Below are positions 12,608-26,000 of a stretch of 64,000 bases of DNA, in pieces (positions within the stretch are counted from its first letter, which is position 1; every line of letters begins with the position of its first letter). This DNA is from Dirofilaria immitis. Lineage: Eukaryota > Nematoda > Chromadorea > Rhabditida > Onchocercidae. A model generated the notes under the pieces. The model was given only the letters and a program-made list of their open reading frames with translations. It made no database searches and had not been told where the DNA came from. Location: positions 248,001 to 312,000 of the forward strand of contig JAKNDB010000068.1 in NCBI GenBank assembly GCA_024305405.1. The letters run 5' to 3'. The translations under genes were made by a program, and so were the position numbers.

Positions 12608-15600
12608 AACAGTCCCTAAAATCTAGTGAAAAGTTATTTAGTCTAAAAATTAAAATTAGCCAAGAAAATTTTGCGTTTAAAGATTGTAAGATAATCAGGT
12701 AACGCAAATCTAATCAAAATTCTTTACCAACATTTTTTTGTTTTCAAGAAAATGAACAAAGAAGTTAAAAATCGATTTAATTAATATTTATCATTAGATA
12801 AGGAATAATTATTCGTATGGTACGTAAATTAAACGTTGAATACGTTAATCTGAGTCTTTAACATTGAAACAAAATAAATATATGCATATGTATTTATTTT
12901 TCAAATTGAGTTATAATTTCTTCATTATAAACGTGTTTAAATATCTAGCACTTTTTTTATTATTAGTTCTTCCGAAACCAAATAATATATTAATTAGAGA
13001 GATATTAAATTTAAATTTGCGTGAATTGAGAAACTGGAAAAGTAGCCGCTTTGTAACATTAGTGCAATTAGGTTGAATTTTTCCGAGAACAAATATGAAG
13101 TTAGGATATAATGAAAGCCAGTGAACAATCGAACATTCTTCAGAATAAACAATGGAAAAACTGAAATTTTCAATAAGAATTTTTATTGATAGAAAAAGTT
13201 TGAGAAGAAAGGATGCAACACTAAAATCTGTAAATAGGCGGAAAAGAAAATGTGGGAAATGAAAATTGTTGAAATGACTGAGGAAAGATGTAAAAATTCT
13301 TTTTAGAAAAAAATCTCAAATTTTTTTCCAAATTTTGCTATTCAGTAGACGCAATGTTTATATCTTTGTATAGATAATATTATTAGAATAACCTGTAAAC
13401 TACAGATTGATACTATCAAGGATACCCGAAATACTATTTCAGGTCATATCATTAATTCCAATTGTAGGTTAGATCTATAATTAACTTAATTTACTCATTT
13501 TGCACTGTGAATATCTTAAAATAAATATGTTATTTCTGATATATCCATATTATTCGTGTATTTTTATTCTAAAATTAAAAATTTTAATTTGAATTTGATC
13601 ATCTTATAGTTTAAATTACAGGAATATGTTAAAATACATATCAAATGGAAATATTTCTTTTTCTTCGCCCCACTTAGATTAAATTTTGCATTGAAAGTAT
13701 TTCCAATTACAAGTCTGAAATAAATGTGCACTCTGTTAATAAGCTGGAAATTTGACAAAGGTATTAGCTAACAAAGAATCCTAACTATCATCAGAAAAAA
13801 ATTACTATCATTAGATACGGAATTAAAGTTGCAAAAATTATTGCATAGAAGTGAAATAATTAGGAAATTAAATTTCTGCTAGTTTAATTATAGTCATGAA
13901 ATTACTAATGTGAAGTAAACAATCATGTTTTTGAAAACCATGAATCTTTGAAGTGTGATACTAGGCCTAACCGGAAACTTATAATAAATAAACCTTGTGT
14001 ATATATATAACTTAGGATAAATAAGCTTGCGCATATGTTTATGCCTTGCATATAAGAATAAATATATTGGTATGATTGGTTTATTCCCAATCTATGATCT
14101 ATTTCGCTAATGTGCAATAGATTAGAATTAACTAGTTTTATAGCGAGAATTGCAATATTTCCTTGCTTTTATAACTAGAAGTCAAAGAGTAATTAAAATT
14201 CATTGGCTTTTAACTAGAAAAGCAAAGCAGCCTATTTTAAAGACTATTAAAATTTCTAAGAAACTTTGTCTAATTTCCTCTAAATACATTCCTAACATTG
14301 TTGTTTTTAAAAGTAATGCAAGAAAATGGAAAAACTATTTCTAGCTCATCAAAACAATCAAAATATATTCTCTGTAACAAGATTTCATTTTTGATAAAGA
14401 CCACTTCAATTTATTCCTTTTTTAATTCTCTTTTATATGTAGTGTTAACGTTCTTCAATTTTATCAAGCACCATTTCTGTCAACTCCCAAATTTCAGTTT
14501 TAAATTTGCATAATTCTATTAGTTTTCCACAGATTTCTTTATATTAGCTAAATCAAAAGTTAAAAAGTATCTCTGACTTTTTAAGAACTTGACATCCTTA
14601 GTTTCGAAAATTCAGATATTTAATAAAATGTCTAAGCTGATATCAGATATAAAAGCGGTTTTACGATTGTTTAAGATAAGATAACTGCACTGATCATTCT
14701 GATTCGTGTCAGTTAAGCAATTTTATTTGATCTTTTCCCTGTGTTATTGTGGAAGAGAAGTGGTATACAAAGCTATGGTTAACGATAATATTCATTATAA
14801 AAAATATTTATAAATTTTTCTATAAAACTGAAGATAAAATTGCTTGATAATAGACTAAAAAATTAAAGATTACCTCAATGAATTTTTGTGCTTATAAAGC
14901 AAAAGACATAATAATTACGAATTTCTCGTTTAATACAGAACAAATCAATATTCTGAAAAAAATGAGAAAAAATGAATAAATTAGATCGAATAGAACTAAA
15001 TATACGCCTTAATATAATTGCAATTTTCTTTTGATAATTATGTGGAGCAAAGAATTTTTTTGATAAATAATAAGAATAGCAAGAGTTTCTTCCGATAATT
15101 GATAGGAATGAATAGCGATACTTTTTTTGATAATTAGTAGAAAGGAGATATATTTTTTTAGATAATTGATAACGGATATGGTTTTTTTGACTTTTAAGAA
15201 ATATCTTCAGCCCTGATTTCTTTTTTAATTTTTATCAGAAATATTCGTTATAATTTTAAATGAAAAAAATTACCTGGTTTATATTGCCGATAAAATTTGG
15301 ACAGCGCTTCGATGAAATTTTTGAAACGTTGAAGAAATGATCGGTTACGCTACTTATAAGAAGGATTTAGTTATCAGAACAAAGAATAAGAGATGCTCGA
15401 TCTAAACGCTATGCATAAATCATGATATAGCGTGATGTAGCGAACAAAGAGAATTAGATAAACGATTCACCGTTACATTAGACATCAGTACATTCAGTTT
15501 TTGTTACATGATGAGTTATATAGACAATATTTTAATCATTTTAATATATCTATCGTAGATTATTTCTATTTTCAACAAATATGGCTTATGATTAATTCAT

Positions 15601-18600
15601 CTAATCAGATTTTAGAAATTAAAAAAATGACACTCTATAGCTATTATATATGGGAAATAAGCAATATAAAAGTAATGCAAATTATTATCATCAATAAGTA
15701 AAGTATCGTATTAAATATAACATTGGTCTATCCAATCATACAAATCTTATTTGAACGCAAAAATCATAATGTATCAATTTTTGACTTCATCAGTAACGAA
15801 ATAATTTTATAATCTTTAATTATATATATTCTTTGCAGTTGAAAATTTTCATTAAATTAAAAAAATAAATTGCATTAAAATATACATTAAATTAAATATT
15901 GTAATTTGAAAATTTTTAAGTAAAATTAAAAGGTTTTTAAATTTGAACTTCTCGAAAAAATTCACGAATAAAAATATTTTCCATTGTATTATAAAAAAAA
16001 TGAAATAATAAGATGAAAAAATGATATTGAATGTTCATTGAATAGCGTATAAAAAATGATAAAAAAAAACAAATAAATAGGAAGTTAGGTGATAAAAATG
16101 GTGCTTTATTTAGTTAATTTAGAATAGGAAATTTGCTTCATTCTCAAAATTAATTTCAAGAAAATGAAAGATAATATTTTTTTTGTCGTTTTCAAAAAAC
16201 ATTTCTTACATAGTCCCCAAGGAAAATTTTTTCTTTTCAAACATTATTTTCAATAACAAAATAAATAATTATTTACTTTTTTTCTCTCTAAATTTACTAT
16301 ATTTTGAACGAAGATTCAGAAAAACAAAAATATTAGAACATTCTATTTACCAAAATTTTTATTTATTTTACATGTACTTTTTCATGCAATTCAAATTTGC
16401 AAAGAATCTCATTTTATGAAACTATTAACATAAGATGAAATTAAACCATTGACGTAATCAAATTAATGCACTGATTTTACTTTTTTTTAATTAAATTTTA
16501 ATTGTCATAAAGAAAACGTTGAATATTTTATAATCTTCGCATGTTGCAATTCACGACTTTTTCATGCAATAGATTTACAACAAATAATATAGTTATTATA
16601 TTCTTTCGTCTTAGAAGTGAGCTTGAAGCATTCATAATGAAAATTTTAAAAGTCTAGAACAACCAATATTGCTAAAGAAAAAACTCTGTGAAGTTTCATC
16701 TCAATCATTTCTAATTTAATAAGATTATATTGTTGTGTTGAAATTTCAAGCGTTAGATTAAATGTGCCAATTCCGGTTTTTGACAATTTTTAGACTTTAT
16801 AAATCGTCAAGTTACTTGCTAAAAAAATATCTGGGTAGAAATATTAATTAAAATTTCTTTAAGAAAATAAAATGTACAAGATTGATATACTAGCTTAATT
16901 TTAAAGGCAATTAATTATAGCCAGATATAAACGAGACTAATTTAGCTTGCAATTTAAATGACCTGATATCAATGGGTTCAAAATAATATCAAGAACACTG
17001 ACTTGCAAAAGTGAAAAATCATAATTATTGCTTCAGTTCAAATTTTTAGTAAAAATATCGGCATAGTTAAATTTTTAAGATTTTTTGTTATTTAAATAAA
17101 ACGAATTCTTATTTAGTTTTTAATTTTTCTTTCGTCAAATTGAATTTTGCTTTAAATTCGAATTTAAACGAAACTTATTTTATATTCTTTTCATCTTGCA
17201 AATTTTAATATTCTAACTTTTATTTGTTTTATGCGTTAATTATTTTGCATAAATCTGATTCATTCCAAAATAATTACTAGAAGCTAAGGAATTTCACGCT
17301 TAATTTAACAAAAAAAAGTTAGTATAATATCGATAAGGCCTGCATTTTAAACTAATTAATTTTATCAGGATTAATGATTGTTTTTGAAATAGCTGATAAC
17401 ATGAGATTGTATAAATAATGCAATGCTATGAAAGTGCACAATATTAAAAGAAAATATTCTAAAAGTTTAATTTAAACAACAACAAAATTTTTGCAAAATT
17501 TTTTTACACTAAAAGAATATATTAAGTAATGTAAACAATTATTGACTATAAATATTCAGTGATAATGTCATTCAAATAATTTTCAATTTAACAAAAATTC
17601 ATGAGAAATTTTTTCATGCATCCACTAGTATTATCTTTCCATTATTTTCAAATTCTTATATACAAAAATTATAAATGGAATTAAATAAGCGAAGACAAAC
17701 GAGCAATATTATTGATTAAAAGAGTTAAATAAAATTTCAAAAATATTTTGCAAATTTCAATTCATCAATTTTGTGAGTTATTTAGATCATGATGATTGAT
17801 TGATAATGTCACGCATTGATTTTACGTGCCCGCGTATTGCTCAGATATGAAGAACCTGGTATTTGATTCAGATCAGATTAACTATAATGATACACTATAA
17901 ATAAAAATATCTGTTTAGAGCATCATTTAGTTATTATTTATCTTTTATCAGCTTTCATGATAACATTTATCGTGATATTTGATATATCAGAAGTAACGGA
18001 TAGCAAAAGATAATATCATTTAATTTGATAAGCTGTCATTTATTTGTTGACAAGAAAGATAAATCTAATTTTGCCATAAATTAAAATCGAATAGAATCAA
18101 CGATTTAAACATTTTCTTATGATTCTAAAATAATCATTCTTGATTAGTTGATAATTTAGCAATATTCATCATATATTTTAACAAGCAAGAAAAAACGTTA
18201 ATTTAAAATTAATCATTTTTATGCATTTTAATTATTATTACTTCTCCTTCTCCATGAATTTAAAATAGCAAGAAATCAAAAAAAGAAAAAAATCATCGAG
18301 AATTTGTGTTTAATGAGTGATTATTAGACTAAATGAATTTGTTAATAATTCTTTGAATTTTCTTTAGAAATGTACCAGTAGAAAAAGAATGAATGATAAT
18401 TTATTGCCAATTAATTTCATTCATTATTATTATTTATTTCATTCCGTAATATTATATCTACCATATGAAATATTTCTGTGACTTATTACTACGATAATGA
18501 AACACATGAAATTATGGCAAAATGATAGAAAATCAATTTTATCAATCAATAAAATCAGTTTTGAATGCATTCTAGATGCATTTTTTTAGGAAGATTGATC

Positions 18601-20009
18601 TGAATAATTTTTTCTCAATATTTGATGATTAGATTAAAGCTACGAAAGTGATTTTTATCGACAAAACTTTTAGAGATAATCAGTTAAAATTTCATTTCAA
18701 TTCATTTGTCACATGATTTGATGATGGTTTGATAATTTACAATTCAACTGATTCGAATAAAATGATCCAATGGAATCGATCTCATTGACTGATAAATTCA
18801 GAACCATTTTGATCAATCTTATAATATAAATTAAAGAGTTCAATTAAATTGTATAAACAATATATCATCTAATCTTGAGAAAGAATAAATTATTCGTTTT
18901 TAAATTTATTAAATAATAGTAATATAATAATGATTAATCAATTAACTAACTATAGTGAAAACATTTTGAAACCGATTATAAGTTTGAAAGTTATTGAAAT
19001 AGCATTTTTTTTCACTCTAACGTTCAATCAACTAATTTTTCTTATTTGTTGCTTAAATTGATAGATGCTAAAAGTTGCGATATTAAAAAAATGGAATAGA
19101 ATTTGTTTATTATAATTAAAAGAATTCGAAAAAATTTTCGCAATTTTAGGATTAAATTTATTATTTTGTAATTCATTACTAATTTGATAATTACGAAACA
19201 TATTTGATATGTCATTAAGAATATTGCATATATTCTTTGTTGAAATTCATTATATCGTATTATAAAATATTTGTCAAAAATACTGAAACAAAATGATTCG
19301 ATAAAAATTTTACATCATAAATTTGATGAAACACATGCTTGAATTTTACTGAATTTTATGTATTTTCATCAATAAACATTATAAGATGAATTAATTGCTA
19401 CTACTAACTATCATATTTCGAAAAATTCCGAAATTACTCCCAATTAATGAAACCAGTTTCTGATGTTAATAGTTATGATCCAAGAGATGATCTGATTCAT
19501 TTTACTTCCTTTTATATCATCAGCTTTTCACAATCCATTTTTATTCTATTTACAAACAGGCTTGTAATATCGCATGTTTTATCATTTTACTAATAATAAT
19601 TATCAAAACCTACTATTATAAATATCTAATTTGCATATAGCTTGGCAGATATTATCCAAACTTAAACTTTATATTTTGCTCAATCTGATGATTTGAAAAT
19701 TTAATTTTATGCAGAAATTAATAAAATTATTTCCGCTTTTCATTTTTATCCTGGCAATGTTAAAAATATCAAATTGCATTAATTTGGAGGACAAGTTGAT
19801 AATAGTTCGTACGATTCAAATTCATGATAAAATTTTTTTTCTTACGATGCTTTTATTTTTTAATTTTGATTTGAATTTTTCAGATAATAATTAAAAATTG
19901 TTAAAAGTTATTTTCAACGAAAAACTGAACTATTTGCGTTTATAAGGCAAAACAGGTAATATTACCTTTCTTTGTTTGTATCATGTCCCTGATCCGTAAT
20001 TATTCATAT
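12608..20009. other. Long non-coding stretch (7.4 kb)
   Basis: Very AT-rich, with only short unsupported open frames. A frame beginning at 19709 starts with a good hydrophobic signal-like sequence (MQKLIKLFPLFIFILAMLKI), but no downstream exon in phase was found. The part next to nlp-10 presumably holds its promoter. Nothing else was recognised. Confidence 0.5.
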
Positions 20010-20231
20010 TTATAGACCTTTTTTAATCTCTTTATCACTGATCCCTAGTTTTATTGAAGCAGATATTGCAGCTAGGGCGTTGCTAATTTTATGCATTCCT
20101 ATTGTATTTGATAGTACTATATTTTTTATTCTTGGGTTATTATCAACCAATACATCAAACTTAATACTGTTGGCATATTGCTTGATATTGCTAGCTTTAA
20201 TATCACCACCTTTGAGACCAATATAGTGCAT
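20010..20231 (-). pseudogene. Bacterial Mur ligase (MurC-like) fragment, probable Wolbachia insertion
   Basis: An uninterrupted 73-codon frame reads as the end of the central domain of a peptidoglycan Mur ligase: ADP-forming ligases carry a G-x-H-N-x-x-N-A-L-A-A motif, seen here as [20 protein letters not shown] followed by SDKEIKKGL. The upstream [14 protein letters not shown] and KFDVLV fit UDP-N-acetylmuramate-alanine ligase (MurC) better than MurF. The frame stops exactly where the C-terminal domain should begin, and the N-terminal ATP-binding half is absent, so this is a truncated insert and not a working gene. Nematodes make no peptidoglycan; the usual source in filarial genomes is the endosymbiont Wolbachia. 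It lies about 50 bp from a tRNA gene. The donor identity is inferred, not tested. Confidence 0.8.
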
Positions 20232-20284
20232 ATGAAAATATAGATAATATCAATTTAAATACTTGAAACTTTAATCATACCAAC

Positions 20285-20357
20285 GGTCCAGTGGTGTAGT
20301 GGTTATCACGTCTGCTTTACACGCAGAAGGTCGGCGGTTCGATCCCGCCCTGGATCA
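20285..20357 (+). tRNA. tRNA-Val (anticodon TAC)
   Basis: A complete 73-base cloverleaf. Acceptor stem GGTCCAG pairs with CTGGATC (one G-T), discriminator A. The anticodon stem TCTGC/GCAGA encloses loop TTTACAC, so the anticodon is TAC. The T arm is GGCGG-TTCGATC-CCGCC. Internal promoter boxes match eukaryotic RNA polymerase III signals (A box TGGTGTAGTGG, B box GGTTCGATCC), so this is nuclear and not bacterial. No intron. The downstream terminator is weak: only short T runs (TTCTTTCTTTG) follow. Confidence 0.96.
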
Positions 20358-20631
20358 GTTCTTTCTTTGACAGGAGTAATGATTGACAACACTTTTGATT
20401 CATACTATCATCCCAAATTGATTAACATTTGCAGAAACTATAGGGAGTTATTGATGATGAATAATCTAATTAATAAAAAATATCACATATATTACCGGGC
20501 ATGAATAATTAATGGCAAGAGATGAGAATTTATCATTGCTTTATGCGAATTGTAAATAAATTTTTTACAAGTTGTAATTCATTAGAACGGAATATTAGCT
20601 TAATATGTTTAATTAAAGGAAGTGATTGACA

Positions 20632-22265
20632 ATGAAAGAGATGAGCAAAATCCGATTCCTTCATCGCACCATCTACACATTTCTACTGCATAGTATCCTT
20701 GGTACAAATTTGACTTTAGAAAGCGAAAATGACGTACGTCGAATTAATTATACATAATTAATTATTTCTTTTTTCTAATGCAGATTCGTATTTCAATAAA
20801 TATCATAAATCAAGAACTTTTTTTTCTTGAAATATCTCAAAATGATTACGAAATATGCAACGTAAATTTTATGATTTTCAAATAAACTAATTAATGCAAA
20901 AAAAACATTTCTCATTTATCATAATCTAGTTTAATTCTAGCAAAATACAATGTATTCTCAAAAATTATCAATGGCAAAAATTGATGATTGTATTAGCAAA
21001 ATTCGTACAATTGCCAGTGTGAATCCAAATTTTCGCAATAACATTGATCGATTAGCGCAAATTGTACAATATGATGAAATCGATAAAATGTTGAGAAATA
21101 AAGTTATTTTTTTTAATATTTTCTAATAATTTTCAAATATTTGAATTGAATTATAAATTTTAAATTTCATTTTATTTTTCATACGACTCTAAAATTAATA
21201 ACAAAATATCTAAATCTATATAATTTTATAATGAATTTTTTTTTTTTTTTGCAGATGTTATTGATGTGTACGGAGGAAGAAATTTCGGCAATGACGGCAT
21301 TTCTCGATGAAGAAAATGCGAGCATTCAAATTATTCAGCAAGTAGCGAAAAATATGACAAAAGATGAGCGAAACTTTGTGGATTCGTTAGAGAATACGAA
21401 TAATTTACCATTGTTACGAAATTTTTATCTCAACAAATATAATGTAATTTGCAATCTTGCATATATTTCAATTTTTAAAATAGCTGAAATATATGAAAGA
21501 TATGTTCAATTAGATCGAACATTCATACATTCTACATTATAACTATGCGAAAAATCAACCTTTCTTTTGAAATTTATTCCGTTCATTAATTTCAAAAATT
21601 ATAATTAATACTATCTTTGTTCCTTCAAACTTAATTAAATTCAAAAATTTCAATTTGCAATTAGTTGTTTAATAACTTTTAAAAAAAACAAAAAACATTA
21701 ATATTAGTAGTGAATCTTCCTATCTCAAAATAGATTTTGGATTCAGGTCTATCTAATTAAACACAGTTATTGATCGTTCATTTCGCAAATCACTGAGCTT
21801 TTCATATCCGAAGAAATCTACAAATTTGCTGAAAATGAGTTTGATTTGTAGACTTTACCGTATGATCAATACGATATGTTGAGAAAATCGTATAACAAAG
21901 TTTTCAATAAATTTGTAAACAGTAATTTGAAAAGAAATATTGCGCAATTCCTGAATACACTAACACCAAATGATAATAATAAATTGAAGGTGAGATGTTA
22001 ACATTATTCTAATATCTCTATGGGAAATGCAGTTAAGCACTTAAACAATGTTTTGTGAATTTAACGCAAAGAAATGCACTAATGACAGTCTTCCCTAATC
22101 AGTGATTCTCAATTAATTTTTCAGGCATACGGAATGGTATCTGAAGAAGAAAAGCTTATTGCATTCATTAAAGATAGGATGGCTGCAACTAATTTCACGG
22201 ACACTGATAAGCATGAAATCGAGCAATATTTAAAAAGTCTTTTTCTGTCATTAAAACTTGACTAA
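20632..22265 (+). CDS. Secreted protein of unknown family with internal duplication
   Basis: Five exons, all phase 0: 20632-20733, 20941-21102, 21255-21443, 21852-21989, 22125-22265; 243 aa. The N-terminus (after MKEMSKIRFLHRT) has a hydrophobic segment IYTFLLHSILG that could be a signal peptide. The rest is polar and probably helical, with few cysteines. Exons 2+3 and 4+5 encode related segments: NPNFRNNIDRLAQIV..DKML, then MCTEEEISAMTAFL, against NSNLKRNIAQFLNTL..NKLK, then MVSEEEKLIAFI. In both, the intron falls between the two blocks at the same place. This supports duplication of an exon pair. I do not recognise the family; a nematode-specific helical secreted protein is the best guess. 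The neighbouring tRNA and Mur fragment give no functional clue. Confidence 0.75.
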
Positions 22266-23064
22266 TGATAAGAATTGTTCTTTTCTAATATAAAAAATTC
22301 AATTTTCAAAAATTTCCAATAATTAATGCTCAATTTTTTTAATAAAAATGAATTGAAAGAACTGCCCTTAAAAACCATTAGAGCATTTCAAAAATTTAGC
22401 AAACATTAAGAAGTCACAGGTCATATCAGTTTTGCAAAATCAAAAAATACTTGAATTATATCTGAATATAAGAAAAAATAGAAGCGGAGAAAATATTGCA
22501 AAAGTAATCGCTTATGAATAAAAAGATTCAATAGGAGTTAATTAACAGTGAAATATTAACAAAAATTTGTTACTTAATTCAATCACTGTTGACTAAATAA
22601 ATCTTTTTAATAACTTCAAACAATTTTTTATCCTTCCTATTTTGATTGAAGAAAGAAACAAAGAATCATTAGAAATATTCTTGACAATTACAAAAAAATC
22701 ATGAAGTTCTGCACATCCGGCGAAACAAATGAATAGTTTGATAACTTTATGAATACAACAATGGAATAAATCGATAAACCATAAATCTCTGTTCAAATCT
22801 ATACAATCGAAGTCTTCAAAATAGACGAAAATCTATTTTATCAGTAGAAGTTAAAGATTTCGTGCTCAAATAATATGAATTCCAGAAAGATTAAAACCAA
22901 TAAAATTTTTGAAAAGAATTCACTATTCATTAAAAAGGATTTTGAGACTAATATTCGTGCGACAATCCAGCAAGCAAGTACTGAGTTCAAAAAGTAGAAA
23001 ATGAGATGATAGCATCTGAAAATTTATTTAATAATTCAAGTCATAAAAGAATAGCGACTAAATC
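22266..23064. other. Convergent intergenic region
   Basis: Lies between the 3' ends of the duplicated-domain secreted gene (+) and the BED gene (-). No coding signal was found. Confidence 0.5.
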
Positions 23065-26000
23065 TCAAACATCGGAAATCTGGACTAATTCTTCATCGGC
23101 AACTTCAGAAACTCCCGTTTCTTCGGCTACAGCTGATTCGGCTGATCTCATTTCCTCAATACATTGCATGACAGCGCAACGAACAAGCTCTCGTTGTTCC
23201 GGAGGGAAGGTTAGAATAGATGAAACGATGCTGCGACTAAAGTTCTCATCATCAATATCTTGTTGCCTTTTTCCCCTCCAGTCAGTAAATTTAAATTTCC
23301 CATTGATCTATCTGTCTCCTAAAATATGTAGAGAAATTATTTTAAATAATGCATTCTAGATGTTTAGTTCATAGTATACTGAGAGCATATTAGCATTTTA
23401 TAAATATAGACTCTGTCTCAAAAATCAATTTTATTCATATAATTTTCTGATTTTGCAACACGTTAACATGATAAAATTTCAAAACATACCAAATTTGTAT
23501 CATCGTAATGTTCAAGATCGTTGCTACCATTTCTAGAGGATGGCTGTGCCAGTTCAGAATCGGAAATGCTACGCTTCAAACGTGATGTTACAACAGTTTC
23601 TTCGCTTCTATTTTCCATGGAAGGCAGTTCACTAAAAAAATACTTAAAGCTAAAAACGAAATAAATAGAACAACTTTCGATTTCTATCAGAAGATATTAC
23701 GAGAATGGAGTAAATTGTAACAGCGAAATTACTTATTGACGAATGAAGATCCATCATTTGATTTTGAAATGATTTCCTCAAATGAATTTCCATCTTGCAC
23801 GTACACCACGTCAACATATTCATCGCCGTCTGCGTAGCTGAAGATCAAAGAGAAATTTTTAAAAGTAAATATAAAAATGGATGGGGAATATTTTTCAATT
23901 ATCAAAACAAAATATTATAAAACCATTTCCTTACGTAGAACAGTTATAAAGAGAGCTTTACAATTTTCAGTCATTTACTTACGAGCCGTCTTCCCGAATG
24001 AATACTTCGCCAGTATATGACGGACCTCCTTCATCTGCATAATTATTATAGGTTATAACTTTTCCTTTATCAACACAGTGTGCAACTGCATATTGTTGTT
24101 CTGAAAAACTATGATAAAATCATATGCATTAAAACTTATCATATAAAAATTCCAATATTATATAGCAACGAATCTATTTTTTTTTGCAAATTATAAATCT
24201 TACAATGAGAGAAGATATAATCTTCGTGGGAAGATATAATCTTCGTGATGACTCATTTTCAGGCGTTTTTCCAATCCAAATTTCAAGCAGCCTACGATTA
24301 ACATTTCCTAAGTAAAATATAGTGAAAGAGTACTACATTAGTTCAAGAGAATTTATAAAAATGAAGAGATTAATATAATTTCAAGAACATAAAGTCATAC
24401 CGTCATAATCATCGAAATCTTCTTCATCAACTTCCTCGACCCATGCACTATCATCGTCAATATCAAAACCATCATCACCTCTCGGTTTTCCAGCAATTGC
24501 CGTAACACGTTTTGTCACCGGTCTGATAATTCCTTCAATTAAATTATCATGCATTTTCCGTAGATGGCGCAGCATTGCTCTTGTTGAACCCAACTTGCGT
24601 ACCATAACCTGAAAATGAAAGAGATTAATCAAAATATTGCAAAGATGGAAAGGCTAGCAAAATAAATGTCAACAAAGTTTATAAATGCCCAAAATTTTAA
24701 TTGATGTAATCCTTTACAGAGTTCCTTAAGTGAAATGAATATGTTACAACCGTAAGAATAAGAATTCTGAAAATCAAAAGATATTTAACTTTTCAACAAA
24801 ATCTAACAGATAAGAAATAAAGTCTTACCATGCCACAAATTCTGCATTTTGCTTTTGATTCACCATCCTCGTCGAATTTCTCGCAAAATAACCAGACTTT
24901 TGATTTTGCCTTAGCCAGTGGGTCATCCGCAGCCTCCTCCTCATGCCTATGATAGCATATTTACATAGAATGCGTCCTAGGATTCTCCTATCAGGATTCT
25001 TATTTTTCCTCGACATTGCTCCTCTCATCCAGTTATAGATTTTTTCTTGCTTTATGGTATCTTCAAAGGTAATAAACAAACTTAAGTGGAAAAGGCATTG
25101 AAATCAAAGAAATGTTTAAACGACCTTAAAGCTTCCTGTCTAATTGATTCTTCCACATCTTTATCCCAGTTCTTTGGCTCATCAATTCTTTTCCGTCTAA
25201 TAATTTTATCTTTTTTGGCATTCCCAAGCATCTTAGGGAATGAGTGACCAAAGTAATGTTGCCGCTAGATGCTGGTGTTGCACTATAAAAAGGAAATACT
25301 ATTAGTATTCAGAAAATGTTTAGGTGTAATGAATTATCGCCATTTGATCCATTAAACGGTATATACAAAAATTTTTGCAGCTCTGAAATTTCATATCTTC
25401 AATCCACTTACTAATTTTTTAGCTTTAATTATTTGGATGTACCTTTATTTTCAAAATTTAGTATTGAAAGTCAAATAATGGATGAACTATTACCCAACGC
25501 GCGATTTCTTCAAATCAAGTCTAGACGACATAGGTGCCGGCGAATAGCTTTTTCGTTTACATGCGCGAGTTGATCGACGTAATGAAGAGCCAGTGGCTAA
25601 AAACTATGATCAAAATCAGTATAACTTTTGGATCTAAATCAAAAAAACTTCCTAGTTTTTAGCATATTTCAATCAAATATTCATTCGTGCATTCTGGAAA
25701 TTATACAGTAGTTACATAAAGTAGTATTTCGCTGTTCTTATTTGCTTTCCTTTAAGTATTGCAACTAAAACAATGCCAACAATTCAAAAACGAACAGTCC
25801 GAACGTTCGATTCCAATCGATGGGACATGCGTATCAATGCCATCATCTTCATCCTGGATACTTACTTCCGAAGCATCAATTCTTGAGGCACGTGTCATTC
25901 GAGCATAACCAGGTCTATTTTCAACTGCTTCTCCCTAAAAACTTGTAACAGTCCTTGCAAATCTTTATAAACTATCGGAAAAACAATTGAGCAAGTCAAG

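Noticed and set aside
19709..19894. Small secreted protein gene starting MQKLIKLFPLF
   Set aside because: The start resembles a signal peptide, but no in-phase downstream exon was found and the frame soon becomes low-complexity. Splicing to the exon at 20941 would need a weak donor (ATA/GTTCG).
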